Below are positions 12,492 through 21,338 of a stretch of DNA of 34,823 bases, in pieces. This DNA is from an uncultured Lachnospiraceae bacterium (GTDB lineage Bacteria > Bacillota > Clostridia > Lachnospirales > Lachnospiraceae). The stretch covers positions 1-34,823 of the forward strand of contig CATOOV010000034.1 of assembly GCA_951801955.1 (NCBI GenBank). Reading direction: 5' to 3'. Position numbers and translations under genes: made by a program. Under the pieces are notes generated by a model. The model was not told the DNA's origin, made no database searches, and saw only the letters and a list, made by a program, of their open reading frames with translations. How positions within the stretch are numbered: the first letter of the stretch is position 1; every line of letters starts with the position of its first letter.

Positions 12492-13814
12492 ATGAGTAAA
12501 CCAGTAGTTGCAATCGTAGGGCGTCCCAATGTTGGAAAGTCCACCTTGTTTAATGTGTTGGCGGGGGAACGTATTTCTATTGTGCAGGATACCCCTGGAG
12601 TGACAAGGGACAGGATTTATGCAGAGGTATCATGGCTGAATATGGTGTTTACCCTGATTGATACGGGGGGGATTGAACCAGAAAGCAAAGATATAATTTT
12701 GTCCCAGATGCGGGAACAGGCACAGATTGCCATTGACACAGCAGATGTCATTATCTTTATTACAGATGTGAGGCAAGGATTGGTGGACGCGGATTCTAAG
12801 GTTGCAGACATGCTCCGCCGTTCCAAAAAACCAGTCATATTAGTCGTGAACAAGGTAGACAGTTTTGATAAATTTATGCCGGACGTGTATGAATTTTACA
12901 ATCTCGGAATTGGTGATCCTATTCCAGTTTCTGCGGCTTCCAGACTGGGAATCGGTGATATGTTAGATGAGGTGGTCAAGCATTTTCCAGAGGATATGGA
13001 AGAGGAAAATGAAGATGACAGGCCGCGGGTCGCCATTGTAGGGAAACCCAATGTAGGGAAATCTTCCCTGATTAACCATTTGGTGGGTCATGAGCGGGTG
13101 ATTGTGTCAGAGATTGCCGGAACTACTAGGGACGCCATAGATACGGAGATTTTTTGGAAAGACCGGGAATATATTTTTATTGATACGGCAGGGCTTCGCC
13201 GTAAGAATAAGATCAAGGAAGAATTGGAACGGTTTAGTATCATCCGTGCGGTGACGGCTGTGGAACGTGCCGACGTGGTGGTGGTCATGATTGACGGCAC
13301 AGAGGGCGTGACGGAACAGGATGCCAAAATTGCAGGCATTGCCCATGAGAGGGGCAAGGGCATTATCATTGCAGTGAATAAATGGGATGCTGTTGAAAAG
13401 GATGACAAGACTATCTATAAACATACAGAGAGGATCCGCGAGGTTTTAAGTTTTATGCCTTATGCAGAGGTTTTATTTCTCTCAGCAAAGACGGGGCAGC
13501 GTACACAGAAATTGTTCGATATGATTGATGTGGTGATTGAGAATAACTCCATGCGTATAGCAACAGGAGTACTGAATGAGATTATGACAGAAGCGGTGGC
13601 GATGCAGCAGCCGCCCTCTGATAAGGGCAAGAGGCTTAAGCTGTATTATATTACCCAGGTATCTGTCAAACCTCCTACCTTTGTAATTTTTGTAAATGAT
13701 AAGGAACTGATGCATTTTTCCTATACCAGATATTTGGAAAACCGCATTCGTGATGCGTTTGGATTTCAGGGAACATCGTTAAAGTTTATCATACGGGAAA
13801 GAAAGGGAGGATAA
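12492..13814 (+). CDS. der: Ribosome biogenesis GTPase Der (EngA)
   Basis: A 440-residue protein with two tandem GTPase domains and a KH-like C-terminal domain, the layout unique to Der, which is needed for maturation of the 50S ribosomal subunit. The first P-loop is GRPNVGKST (10-18) with DTPG and NKVD motifs after it; the second is GKPNVGKSS near residue 184 with DTAG and NKWD. The C-terminus (from about 350) ends in the basic RERKGG. AGGAGA precedes ATG 12492. It is followed within 2 bp by plsY, so the two are co-transcribed. Confidence 0.97.
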   Translation: MSKPVVAIVGRPNVGKSTLFNVLAGERISIVQDTPGVTRDRIYAEVSWLNMVFTLIDTGGIEPESKDIILSQMREQAQIAIDTADVIIFITDVRQGLVDADSKVADMLRRSKKPVILVVNKVDSFDKFMPDVYEFYNLGIGDPIPVSAASRLGIGDMLDEVVKHFPEDMEEENEDDRPRVAIVGKPNVGKSSLINHLVGHERVIVSEIAGTTRDAIDTEIFWKDREYIFIDTAGLRRKNKIKEELERFSIIRAVTAVERADVVVVMIDGTEGVTEQDAKIAGIAHERGKGIIIAVNKWDAVEKDDKTIYKHTERIREVLSFMPYAEVLFLSAKTGQRTQKLFDMIDVVIENNSMRIATGVLNEIMTEAVAMQQPPSDKGKRLKLYYITQVSVKPPTFVIFVNDKELMHFSYTRYLENRIRDAFGFQGTSLKFIIRERKGG

Positions 13815-13816
13815 TT

Positions 13817-14458
13817 ATGATTGCGGCACGGGGGATTTGTATTGCAATTGGTTATATATTGGGACTGTTTCAGACAGGCTATATCTATGGAAAAATGCAC
13901 AATGTGGATATTCGCCAGCATGGAAGCGGGAATGCAGGGGCAACTAATACTTTGCGTACACTTGGCTGGAAAGCAGGGCTTATCACCTTTGTTGGGGATA
14001 TCGGCAAGGCGATGTTGTCAATGCTGGCTGCCTGGCTTTTATTTCATGGGAAATATCCAGAGAGCGTAAAGCTTTTGGAAATGTACGCGGGATTTGGCGC
14101 TGTCTTAGGGCATAACTTTCCATTTTATCTGAAATTTAAAGGAGGGAAAGGGATTGCCTGTACGGCTGGATTTATCCTTGCATTTTATCCGCCTATGGCG
14201 CCTTTGTGCCTCTTTTTGTTTCTTGGGGTGGTAGCAATTACCAGATATGTGTCATTAGGCTCGATTCTCGTGATGATCTGTTATTTTATCGAGCTTGTAG
14301 TCTTCGGGCAGTTGGGTTATTTGGGGGTGGAACAGGAGCTGCTTTTGGAACTCTATGTTGTAGGTGCCTTGTTTTCATTGATGGGAATTTGGCGTCACAG
14401 GGAAAATATCAAACGGCTGCTTTCTGGAACTGAGAATAAATTTTCTACTGGAAAATAG
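13817..14458 (+). CDS. plsY: Acyl-phosphate:glycerol-3-phosphate acyltransferase PlsY
   Basis: A 213-residue membrane protein with about five hydrophobic segments. It transfers the acyl group from acyl-phosphate to glycerol-3-phosphate, the first acylation in phospholipid synthesis. Family motifs are clear: HGSGNAGATNTLR near residue 35, GHNFPFYLKFKGGKG near 96, and a third conserved loop towards the end. GGAGG overlaps the end of der. It makes the step that uses the product of the following gene, gpsA, which explains the pairing. Confidence 0.95.
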   Translation: MIAARGICIAIGYILGLFQTGYIYGKMHNVDIRQHGSGNAGATNTLRTLGWKAGLITFVGDIGKAMLSMLAAWLLFHGKYPESVKLLEMYAGFGAVLGHNFPFYLKFKGGKGIACTAGFILAFYPPMAPLCLFLFLGVVAITRYVSLGSILVMICYFIELVVFGQLGYLGVEQELLLELYVVGALFSLMGIWRHRENIKRLLSGTENKFSTGK

Positions 14459-14497
14459 CAGTTAAAAATATGCGCAGCCGCGCCATTGGAGGGAAAT

Positions 14498-15517
14498 ATG
14501 GCTAAAGTAAGTGTAATTGGTGCCGGGAGCTGGGGAACGGCACTTGCAACCGTACTAAAAAGCAATGGGCATGAGGTAACTATTTGGTCTGCGATCGCAG
14601 AAGAAATTGGGATGCTTGAGGAGAAGCGGGAACATGTGACCAAGCTTCCAGGCGTCAAACTGGCAGACGATATCAAATTAACCGTGGATTTAGAGGCGGC
14701 AGTGACAGGCAAAGATCTCCTTGTACTTGCCGTGCCTTCCGTATTTACCCGAAGTACGGCACAAAATATGAATCCTTATGTGGAAAAGAACCAATTGATT
14801 GTCAATGTTGCAAAGGGGATTGAGGAAAAGACATTGATGATTTTAACAGATATCATTCAGGAAGAGATTCCCCAGGCGAGGGTAGCTGTTTTATCTGGAC
14901 CCAGCCATGCGGAAGAGGTGGGGCGCGGGCTTCCAACTACCTGTGTAGCAGGGGCAAAGACCAAAGAGGCGGCAGAACTGATACAGAATATCTTTATGAA
15001 TGATGTATTCCGCGTCTATACCAGCCCAGATATGCTGGGGATTGAACTTGGCGGCGCACTGAAGAATGTGATTGCCTTGGCGGCAGGAATGGCAGATGGG
15101 CTGGGATATGGAGATAACACAAAAGCAGCGCTGATTACCAGGGGAATTACAGAAATTGGCAGGCTTGCACTTGAAATGGGCGCAAAATATGAGACGCTGA
15201 GCGGTTTGACAGGGATAGGCGACCTGATTGTGACTTGTGCCAGCGTCCACAGCCGCAACCGGAAGGCAGGAATGTTGATTGGACAGGGTAAGATGATGCA
15301 GGAAGCCATGGACGAAGTCAAGATGGTGGTAGAAGGCGTCTACTCGGCAAAGGCAGCGATGGGGCTTTCAGAGAAGTACCAAGTACCCATGCCCATTATT
15401 GAACAAGTCAATCAAGTATTGTTTCAGAATAAACCAGTAAAAGATGCAGTACATGAACTTATGCTTCGTGATAAAAAGGCGGAACATGAGAAAATGTGGG
15501 AGCAACAGGAAGAATAA
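14498..15517 (+). CDS. gpsA: Glycerol-3-phosphate dehydrogenase [NAD(P)+] GpsA
   Basis: The 339-residue cytoplasmic enzyme reduces dihydroxyacetone phosphate to sn-glycerol-3-phosphate, the backbone for PlsY. The N-terminal dinucleotide fold starts with VIGAGSWGTAL (residues 5-15); NVAKGIE and SGPSHAEEV blocks follow, then ELGGALKNVIALAAG with the catalytic Lys. The helical C-terminal domain has GLTGIGDLIVTCASVHSRNR. The start is ATG 14498 because GGAGGGA lies just upstream; an in-frame ATG at 14486 lies before that site. Confidence 0.97.
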   Translation: MAKVSVIGAGSWGTALATVLKSNGHEVTIWSAIAEEIGMLEEKREHVTKLPGVKLADDIKLTVDLEAAVTGKDLLVLAVPSVFTRSTAQNMNPYVEKNQLIVNVAKGIEEKTLMILTDIIQEEIPQARVAVLSGPSHAEEVGRGLPTTCVAGAKTKEAAELIQNIFMNDVFRVYTSPDMLGIELGGALKNVIALAAGMADGLGYGDNTKAALITRGITEIGRLALEMGAKYETLSGLTGIGDLIVTCASVHSRNRKAGMLIGQGKMMQEAMDEVKMVVEGVYSAKAAMGLSEKYQVPMPIIEQVNQVLFQNKPVKDAVHELMLRDKKAEHEKMWEQQEE

Positions 15518-15716
15518 CGGCAAGGTGTTACAATTGCGGTAAGAATTTTGAGTATGAAAGATATTATAGAATATGTCCAAAGTGCGGCGTTTATTGTCCG
15601 TAAAGCCCGCCGGAAAATCAGAAAGGGTATATTCATTACGGTTCGGTATTTTGATGAAGGAGGATCAGAGGAAGATACCATAACAATCCAGGAATAGATG
15701 AGGAAGATACCCCGTA
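15498..15716 (+). pseudogene. Decayed zinc-ribbon ORF after gpsA
   Basis: One frame reads CYNCGKNFEYERYYRICPKCG (two CxxC pairs of a small zinc ribbon), then a stop at once (TAA after YCP), yet protein-like text continues in the same frame (SPPENQKGYIHYGSVF, later GRYHNNPGIDEEDTP) through further stops. That pattern fits a small zinc-ribbon gene that has decayed. No good start is present; a GTG at 15498 overlaps the end of gpsA. A different frame at 15554-15697 is open for 47 codons (MKDIIEYVQS...) but has no RBS and is judged less likely. An alternative is a 34-residue zinc peptide that is still made. Confidence 0.35.
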
Positions 15717-15735
15717 GCTTGCTGCGGGGGCTTTT
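15711..15735 (+). terminator. Intrinsic terminator of the der-plsY-gpsA unit
   Basis: CCCGTAGC and GCTGCGGG pair over 8 bp around a two-base loop and are followed by GG and CTTTT. The T-run is short but the stem is strong, and it separates gpsA from the kinase gene. Confidence 0.7.
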
Positions 15736-15788
15736 GATTTCGCAGGGGCGTACAGGGTTGTAGGGAGTATAGTGAAAGGGGAAGTTGT

Positions 15789-16577
15789 GTGTTGGAAGTT
15801 GGTATGGCGATCGGGGAGCGCTACGAAGTGAAAAAAATATTGGGGCAGGGCGGAAATGCCAAAGTATACCTGGTTTATGACAGGGATTGTGGAAAGAATC
15901 GTGCCGTGAAAGCAGTCAAAAAAACTGGCGATGGGCAGGCACACCATATCGTAAAAACAGAAACGGAATTGATCAGGAAACTGAACTATCCTTATTTTCC
16001 AGAAATCATAGAGATGCTGGAGACGGCAGATACAGATTATATTGTCATGGAATATTTGGAGGGGGAGTCTTTGGGGAACCGCTTGCGGCGGATGGGACCC
16101 CAATCCCAAAAAGAAGTGCTGCGCTGGGGAAAAGATTTATCTTTGATGTTGGATTATCTGCATCACTGCAGTCCTCCTGTGATTTATCGGGATATGAAGC
16201 CGGATAATATTATGGTACAGTCTGGGGGGAATTTGCGGTTAATTGATTTTGGAGCTGTTCTAGAATTAGGAGAGGAAAACAAGGCGGCAAATCTGCTGTT
16301 GGGAACCAGGGGCTATGCTGCGCCGGAACAGTTTGATTGGAAGAGGCAGGCAGATCCAAGAACCGATATTTATGGCTTGGGTGTCACCATGTATCAGCTT
16401 TTAACAGGAAAGGATCCCAGAATGGCGTTAGACAAAGGGTTTTCCATCCGTAAGTGCAGGCGTTCTTTTTCACGCAAGTTGGACAAGATTATCAGGACGT
16501 GTACCAAGGAAAATCCTTCTGAGAGGTACCAGTCCTGTAAGGAATTGTGGGAGGAACTGTGCAATTTAAATTTATAG
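15789..16577 (+). CDS. Soluble Hanks-type Ser/Thr protein kinase
   Basis: A 262-residue stand-alone kinase domain without membrane segment or PASTA repeats. Visible elements are the glycine loop LGQGGNAKVY (18-27), K41 in AVK, αC E60, the catalytic loop YRDMKPDN (133-140) with D135 and N140, DFG 153-155 and APE 178-180. Tyr replaces the usual His of HRD, as seen in a number of bacterial kinases, and all catalytic residues are kept, so it should be active. Substrates are unknown. GTG 15789 is chosen with AAAGGGGA upstream; TTG 15792 or ATG 15804 are possible. It stands alone between a terminator and the parE promoter region. Confidence 0.85.
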   Translation: MLEVGMAIGERYEVKKILGQGGNAKVYLVYDRDCGKNRAVKAVKKTGDGQAHHIVKTETELIRKLNYPYFPEIIEMLETADTDYIVMEYLEGESLGNRLRRMGPQSQKEVLRWGKDLSLMLDYLHHCSPPVIYRDMKPDNIMVQSGGNLRLIDFGAVLELGEENKAANLLLGTRGYAAPEQFDWKRQADPRTDIYGLGVTMYQLLTGKDPRMALDKGFSIRKCRRSFSRKLDKIIRTCTKENPSERYQSCKELWEELCNLNL

Positions 16578-16628
16578 TGATTTCTGTGCCAGAATATGTA
16601 TGATTAATTTTATATCAGATGGCGCAAG

Positions 16629-16725
16629 GGGATGTTGTAAAGCGCATAGATTCCACGATATATAGTAAAACACAGACAATATATTTACTATATATTATAG
16701 AAAAATCTGATTTTGCGACAACCCC
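16629..16725. repeat. MITE-like element with imperfect terminal inverted repeats
   Basis: GGGGATGTTGTAAAGCGC at the left pairs imperfectly with the complement of the right end GCGACAACCCC. Inside is a perfect 11-bp inverted repeat TATATAGTAAA (16659-16669) / TTTACTATATA (16684-16694). No coding potential. It looks like a small non-autonomous mobile element. Confidence 0.4.
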
Positions 16726-16755
16726 GCAGTAAGAACATGGGTGGCGTTCTTGCAT
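16722..16755 (+). repeat. Fragment of the dispersed palindromic repeat
   Basis: These 34 bp match the right end of the 76-bp repeat at 26957-27032 in 26 of 34 positions, including CAGTAAGAA and TGGCGTTCTTG. The left 42 bp of the repeat are absent, as it abuts the MITE-like element. Confidence 0.5.
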
Positions 16756-16802
16756 AGATGGGAAAGGAACATTGTTGATGGATCCCAAGGATTGTAAACA
16801 TT

Positions 16803-16831
16803 TTGCAAATAGTAAAACAATATGTTACAAT
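16803..16831 (+). promoter_or_regulatory. parE promoter
   Basis: TTGCAA (16803-16808) and TACAAT (16826-16831), 17 bp apart, lie 38 bp before the parE start codon. Confidence 0.6.
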
Positions 16832-16869
16832 GGTCGTGATAAGACGAGTGATAGAAAGGAAGACAAAAA

Positions 16870-18792
16870 ATGGCAAAAAATCAGGAATACAGCGCTGGAA
16901 ATATTACAGTGTTGGAAGGTCTGGAAGCCGTAAGAAAAAGACCGGGAATGTATATTGGAAGCGTTTCCCGGAAAGGTTTAAATCATTTAATATACGAGAT
17001 AGTAGACAATTCTGTGGATGAACATCTTGCAGGATTTTGCGATACGATAAAAGTCACATTAGAAAAGAACGGCTCCTGCACCGTGGAGGACAATGGACGA
17101 GGAATACCTGTAGGAATGCACAGCAAAGGTGTGTCTGCGGCACGTCTGGTATTTACGACGCTCCATGCAGGAGGAAAATTTGATAATGATGCATACAAAA
17201 CCAGCGGGGGGTTACACGGTGTTGGTTCTTCCGTGGTAAACGCTTTGTCGGTCTGGCTGGATTTGGAAGTCTATATGGATGGGAAAATACATCATGACCG
17301 ATATGAGCGGGGCAATCCTGTGATCGCTCTTAAGGATGGGCTGCTGCCTGTCACTGGCAATACCCGCAAAAAGGGGACGAAGATTAATTTTCTTCCGGAT
17401 CCGGAAATTTTTGAAAAGACCAATTTCAAGGAGGAGGATGTAAAGAGCCGGCTTCATGAGACAGCATATCTGAATCCCAAGCTTACCATTTTGTATGAAG
17501 ATAAACGGGGGGAAGTAACAGAGCGCCAGGTATTTCATGAAGAAGAAGGCATAATCGGATTTGTAAAAGATCTGAATAAGAAAGTAGAGGCTGTCCACGA
17601 TGTGGTGTATTTTCAGGGGGAAAGTGAAGGTATCACGGTGGAGGCGGCGTTCCAGTATACCAATGAGTTCCATGAGAATGTGCTGGGATTCTGCAATAAT
17701 ATCTATAATGCAGAAGGAGGCACACATCTTACTGGGTTTAAGACGGTATTTACGACGGTTATCAATAACTATGCGAGAGAACTGGGCATTTTAAAAGAGA
17801 AGGATTCTAATTTTACCGGCGCAGATGTGCGCAATGGCATGACTGCGGTAATTTCAATCAAGCATCCGGCGCCCCGGTTCGAGGGACAGACAAAGACAAA
17901 GCTGGACAACCAGGATGCGGCGCGCATTACCAGCAAAGTTACAGGCGAAGAAATCCAGTTATACTTTGATAAAAATCTGGAAAATCTGAAGAAAGTCATT
18001 TCCTGTGCAGAGAAGGCGGCTAAAATACGCAAAACAGAGGAAAAGGCAAAGACAAATCTTTTGACCAAGCAGAAATTTTCCTTTGATTCCAATGGAAAGC
18101 TTGCCAATTGTGAGAGCCGGGATGCATCCATTTGTGAAATATTTATTGTGGAAGGAGATTCTGCCGGCGGATCTGCAAAGACTGCAAGAGACCGGAATTA
18201 CCAGGCGATTCTTCCGATCAGGGGAAAGATATTAAATGTAGAAAAAGCAAGTATTGACAAAGTACTTGCCAATGCGGAAATTAAGACCATGATCAATGCC
18301 TTTGGCTGCGGATTTTCAGAAGGTTATGGCAATGATTTTGACATTTCCAAATTGCGCTATGACAAGATTATCATTATGGCGGATGCGGATGTGGACGGCG
18401 CCCATATTTCTACATTGCTGCTGACCTTATTTTACCGTTTTATGCCAGAGCTGATTTTTGAGGGGCATATTTATCTTGCAATGCCGCCTTTGTACAAAGC
18501 AATCCCAGCAAGGGGGGCGGAGGAATATCTGTATGATGATATTGCTTTGCAAAAATATCGAAAACGCCATAAGGGTTCTTTTACGCTCCAGCGGTATAAA
18601 GGCTTGGGAGAAATGGACGCAGAACAGCTTTGGGAGACAACGCTAAATCCGAAAACCCGGATCTTAAAGCTGGTAGAAATTGAGGATGCAAGAATGGCGT
18701 CTGATGTGACAGAAATGCTGATGGGGACGGAGGTTCCTCCCCGCAGGGAATTTATTCATGAACATGCCCATGATGCGGAACTTGATATATAA
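16870..18792 (+). CDS. parE: DNA topoisomerase IV subunit B (GyrB/ParE family)
   Basis: The 640-residue ATPase subunit of a type IIA topoisomerase. The GHKL ATPase domain shows EIVDNSVDEH (43-52), DNGRGIP (74-80) and GGLHGVGSSVVNALS (113-127). The TOPRIM domain begins at EGDSAGGSA (428-436) with RDRNYQAILPIRGKILN, and DADVDGAHI follows; the C-terminus is the usual HEHA-containing end. GyrB and ParE are hard to tell apart by eye; the call as ParE rests on the partner gene downstream, which lacks the GyrA box. AGGAAG precedes ATG 16870. The complex decatenates daughter chromosomes. The DNA binding and ATP sites look intact. Confidence 0.85.
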   Translation: MAKNQEYSAGNITVLEGLEAVRKRPGMYIGSVSRKGLNHLIYEIVDNSVDEHLAGFCDTIKVTLEKNGSCTVEDNGRGIPVGMHSKGVSAARLVFTTLHAGGKFDNDAYKTSGGLHGVGSSVVNALSVWLDLEVYMDGKIHHDRYERGNPVIALKDGLLPVTGNTRKKGTKINFLPDPEIFEKTNFKEEDVKSRLHETAYLNPKLTILYEDKRGEVTERQVFHEEEGIIGFVKDLNKKVEAVHDVVYFQGESEGITVEAAFQYTNEFHENVLGFCNNIYNAEGGTHLTGFKTVFTTVINNYARELGILKEKDSNFTGADVRNGMTAVISIKHPAPRFEGQTKTKLDNQDAARITSKVTGEEIQLYFDKNLENLKKVISCAEKAAKIRKTEEKAKTNLLTKQKFSFDSNGKLANCESRDASICEIFIVEGDSAGGSAKTARDRNYQAILPIRGKILNVEKASIDKVLANAEIKTMINAFGCGFSEGYGNDFDISKLRYDKIIIMADADVDGAHISTLLLTLFYRFMPELIFEGHIYLAMPPLYKAIPARGAEEYLYDDIALQKYRKRHKGSFTLQRYKGLGEMDAEQLWETTLNPKTRILKLVEIEDARMASDVTEMLMGTEVPPRREFIHEHAHDAELDI

Positions 18793-19088
18793 ATCAGATT
18801 GCGCATGGACAATCTGATCACATAGAATGGGATTCAAGAACGCCATCGGCGTTCTTGCTGCGGGGTGCGGGGAAGCTTCCCTGACAAAAACAAATCCGCA
18901 CCCCTGCTTCTTCGCTCCGCTACGGTCGGTGCTAACGGAATGTCCAATGGACATCCCGCACCCGCCGAAGGCTTTCTCTCAGTCGGAGACTCACTTCCCA
19001 CTGGGACAAATTTGTTTTACTCACTACTTATAGAAGTGGGAGTCTTCTCCAACGAGATAAAAGAATCTGGAACAGAAAGGAATTTATC
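18793..19088. other. Spacer between parE and parC
   Basis: No gene in 296 bp, unusually wide for a subunit pair. It contains the 76-bp dispersed repeat (18832-18907) and, further on, an imperfect inverted repeat between GGAGACTCACTTCCCAC (18985-19001) and GTGGGAGTCTTCTCC (19036-19050). AGAAAGG precedes the parC start. The repeat appears to have landed within an operon. Confidence 0.6.
18832..18907 (-). repeat. Dispersed 76-bp intergenic repeat, copy B
   Basis: Read on the minus strand it aligns without gaps to 26957-27032, with 61 of 76 positions the same. It contains a perfect palindrome CAAGAACGCC-ATC-GGCGTTCTTG (18835-18857). No coding potential. Confidence 0.8.
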
Positions 19089-21329
19089 ATGCAGCAAAAG
19101 GAACAGGTCATCCGAACAGAATATTCGGAAGTGATGCAGAAATCATATATTGATTATGCTATGAGCGTAATTATTGCCAGGGCATTGCCGGATGTCCGGG
19201 ACGGATTGAAACCGGTACAAAGAAGGACCCTCTATGATATGCATGAACTGGGAATCAAATATGACAAGCCTTACCGGAAATGTGCCCGTATTGTGGGAGA
19301 TACCATGGGGAAATACCATCCTCATGGGGACAGTTCCATCTATGAAGCGTTGGTGGTTCTCGCGCAGGAATTTAAAAAAGGGCTTCCTCTGGTAGACGGG
19401 CATGGCAATTTTGGGTCCATTGAGGGGGATGGTGCGGCGGCAATGCGTTATACGGAAGCACGCCTTCAGAAAATTACCCAGGAAGCTTATCTTGCAGATT
19501 TGGACAAGGATGTGGTGGATTTTGTCCCCAATTTTGACGAGACGGAAAAAGAACCTTCCGTGCTGCCAGTCCGTGTGCCGAATCTTTTGATTAATGGAGC
19601 AGAAGGCATTGCGGTAGGTATGGCAACCAGTATTCCACCCCACAATTTTTCAGAAGTAATTGATGGTGTGAAAGCATATATGAATCACCCAGATATCACC
19701 ACCAAGGAGTTGATGAATTACATAAAAGGTCCTGATTTTCCCACTGGAGGGATTGTGGTAAACCAGGATGATCTCTTGAAGATATATGAAACAGGAATAG
19801 GAAAGATTAAGATTCGCGGAAAAGTGGAAGTGGAACAGGCGAAAGGCGGAAAACAGCGCCTGGTGATTACAGAAATTCCTTATACCATGGTGGGGGCTAA
19901 CATTGGAAAGTTCCTGATGGATGTCTATCATTTGGTGGAGACAAAGAAGACTGGGGATATTGTAGATATTTCCAATCAATCTTCCAAAGAGGGCATCCGT
20001 ATTGTACTGGAGCTGAAAAAAGGCACAGATATAGAAAATTTCTGCAATATGCTTTATAAGAAGACTAGGCTTGAGGATACCTTTGGCGTCAATATGCTTG
20101 CCGTGGCGGATGGAAGACCGGAAACCATGGGGATATTATCTATCATCCAGCATCATGTGAATTTTCAATATGAGCTTGCCACCAGAAAATATAAGACACT
20201 GCTGGCAAAGGAACTGGAGAAAAAAGAAATTCAGGAAGGGTTGATTCAGGCATGTGATGTGATTGACCTGATTATTGAAATACTTCGAGGGGCAAAAAAT
20301 ATCAAAGATGCAAAAGACTGCCTGATAAACGGCAACACGGAAAAAATCAAGTTTCGTTACAAAGGCTCAGAGGCAGACGCAAAACAGCTTTGTTTTACAG
20401 AACGGCAGGCGTCGGCAATCTTGGAAATGCGTTTGTACAAGCTGATTGGACTGGAAATCGAAGCATTGAGGAAGGAACACAAAACCACCCTTTCTAATAT
20501 TGCAAACTATGAAGAAATCTTAGGCAATCGTGCAGCGATGGCAAAAGTCATCATAAAAGAATTGACAAAATTTCAGAAGGAGTATGGTACTTCCAGAAAA
20601 ACACAGATAGAAAATGCCAAGGAGGCTGTATATGAGGAAAAGAAAATGGAAGAAATGCCAGTGGTTGTTCTGATGGACCGTTTTGGCTACGCCAAGACAA
20701 TCGACGTATCTGCCTTTGAGCGGAACAGGGAAGCAGCAGAAGGGGAAAGTAAATATATTATTCCTTGTATGAATACAGACAAGCTCTGTGTTTTTACCGA
20801 TAAGGGGCAGCTCCATACCATAAAAATCCAGGATCTTCCCTATGGGAAATTTAGGGACAAGGGAACGCCCATAGATAATGTCAGTAAGTATGACAGCAGC
20901 CAGGAACAGATTATTTATATCAATTGCCTGGGCAATTTGTTAGGCAGACACCTGTTATTTGTCAACAGTGAAGGGATGCTGAAAACTGTCGAGGGAGAAG
21001 AATTTGACGTATCGAAACGCACCACGGCATCCACAAAACTGAATGAGGGGGAGAGGCTTCTTATGGTACAGATGTTGGAAAATACGGAGGGGGAGAGCGT
21101 TGTTTTACAGACGGAAAAAGGAATGTTCCTGCGTTTTTTGTCTTCTAGTATACCAATAAAGAAGAAAGGGGCGATAGGGGTTCGCGGAATGAAGATTGCT
21201 CCCAAAGACCGCTTAAAAGAAGTCTTTCTTCTGGGGGATGAGGAAAAGACCATTACAGAAAATGACAGGCAGGTCATGCTTCACAAGCTCAAAATAGCCA
21301 GTCGGGATGGAAAAGGCGTAAAGAAATAG
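19089..21329 (+). CDS. parC: DNA topoisomerase IV subunit A (ParC)
   Basis: The 746-residue breakage-reunion subunit. The catalytic tyrosine is Y121 (AAMRYTEARL). The quinolone-determining region reads HPHGDSSIYEAL (77-88), with Ser82 and Glu86 at the two positions altered in resistant strains, so it looks wild type and like gram-positive ParC. The C-terminal beta-pinwheel domain starts near 510 and lacks the QRRGGKG GyrA box, which supports ParC rather than GyrA. AGAAAGG precedes ATG 19089. The sensor kinase gene follows after 9 bp. Confidence 0.85.
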   Translation: MQQKEQVIRTEYSEVMQKSYIDYAMSVIIARALPDVRDGLKPVQRRTLYDMHELGIKYDKPYRKCARIVGDTMGKYHPHGDSSIYEALVVLAQEFKKGLPLVDGHGNFGSIEGDGAAAMRYTEARLQKITQEAYLADLDKDVVDFVPNFDETEKEPSVLPVRVPNLLINGAEGIAVGMATSIPPHNFSEVIDGVKAYMNHPDITTKELMNYIKGPDFPTGGIVVNQDDLLKIYETGIGKIKIRGKVEVEQAKGGKQRLVITEIPYTMVGANIGKFLMDVYHLVETKKTGDIVDISNQSSKEGIRIVLELKKGTDIENFCNMLYKKTRLEDTFGVNMLAVADGRPETMGILSIIQHHVNFQYELATRKYKTLLAKELEKKEIQEGLIQACDVIDLIIEILRGAKNIKDAKDCLINGNTEKIKFRYKGSEADAKQLCFTERQASAILEMRLYKLIGLEIEALRKEHKTTLSNIANYEEILGNRAAMAKVIIKELTKFQKEYGTSRKTQIENAKEAVYEEKKMEEMPVVVLMDRFGYAKTIDVSAFERNREAAEGESKYIIPCMNTDKLCVFTDKGQLHTIKIQDLPYGKFRDKGTPIDNVSKYDSSQEQIIYINCLGNLLGRHLLFVNSEGMLKTVEGEEFDVSKRTTASTKLNEGERLLMVQMLENTEGESVVLQTEKGMFLRFLSSSIPIKKKGAIGVRGMKIAPKDRLKEVFLLGDEEKTITENDRQVMLHKLKIASRDGKGVKK

Positions 21330-21338
21330 GAGGAACAA

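Larger units (their letters stand above)
16578..16869. other. Spacer before parE: MITE-like element, repeat fragment and promoter
   Basis: This 292-bp gap has no gene. From left to right it holds a MITE-like inverted-repeat unit (16629-16725), a 34-bp fragment of the dispersed repeat (16722-16755) and the parE promoter (16803-16831). Each is described separately. Confidence 0.7.

Noticed and set aside
15554..15697. 47-codon ORF after gpsA (MKDIIEYVQS...)
   Set aside because: No ribosome binding site, and another frame over the same bases shows a clear zinc-ribbon pattern.
19089..21329. Annotation of the A subunit as GyrA
   Set aside because: The QRRGGKG GyrA box is missing and the quinolone region reads SS-IYE as in gram-positive ParC, so topoisomerase IV is the better call.
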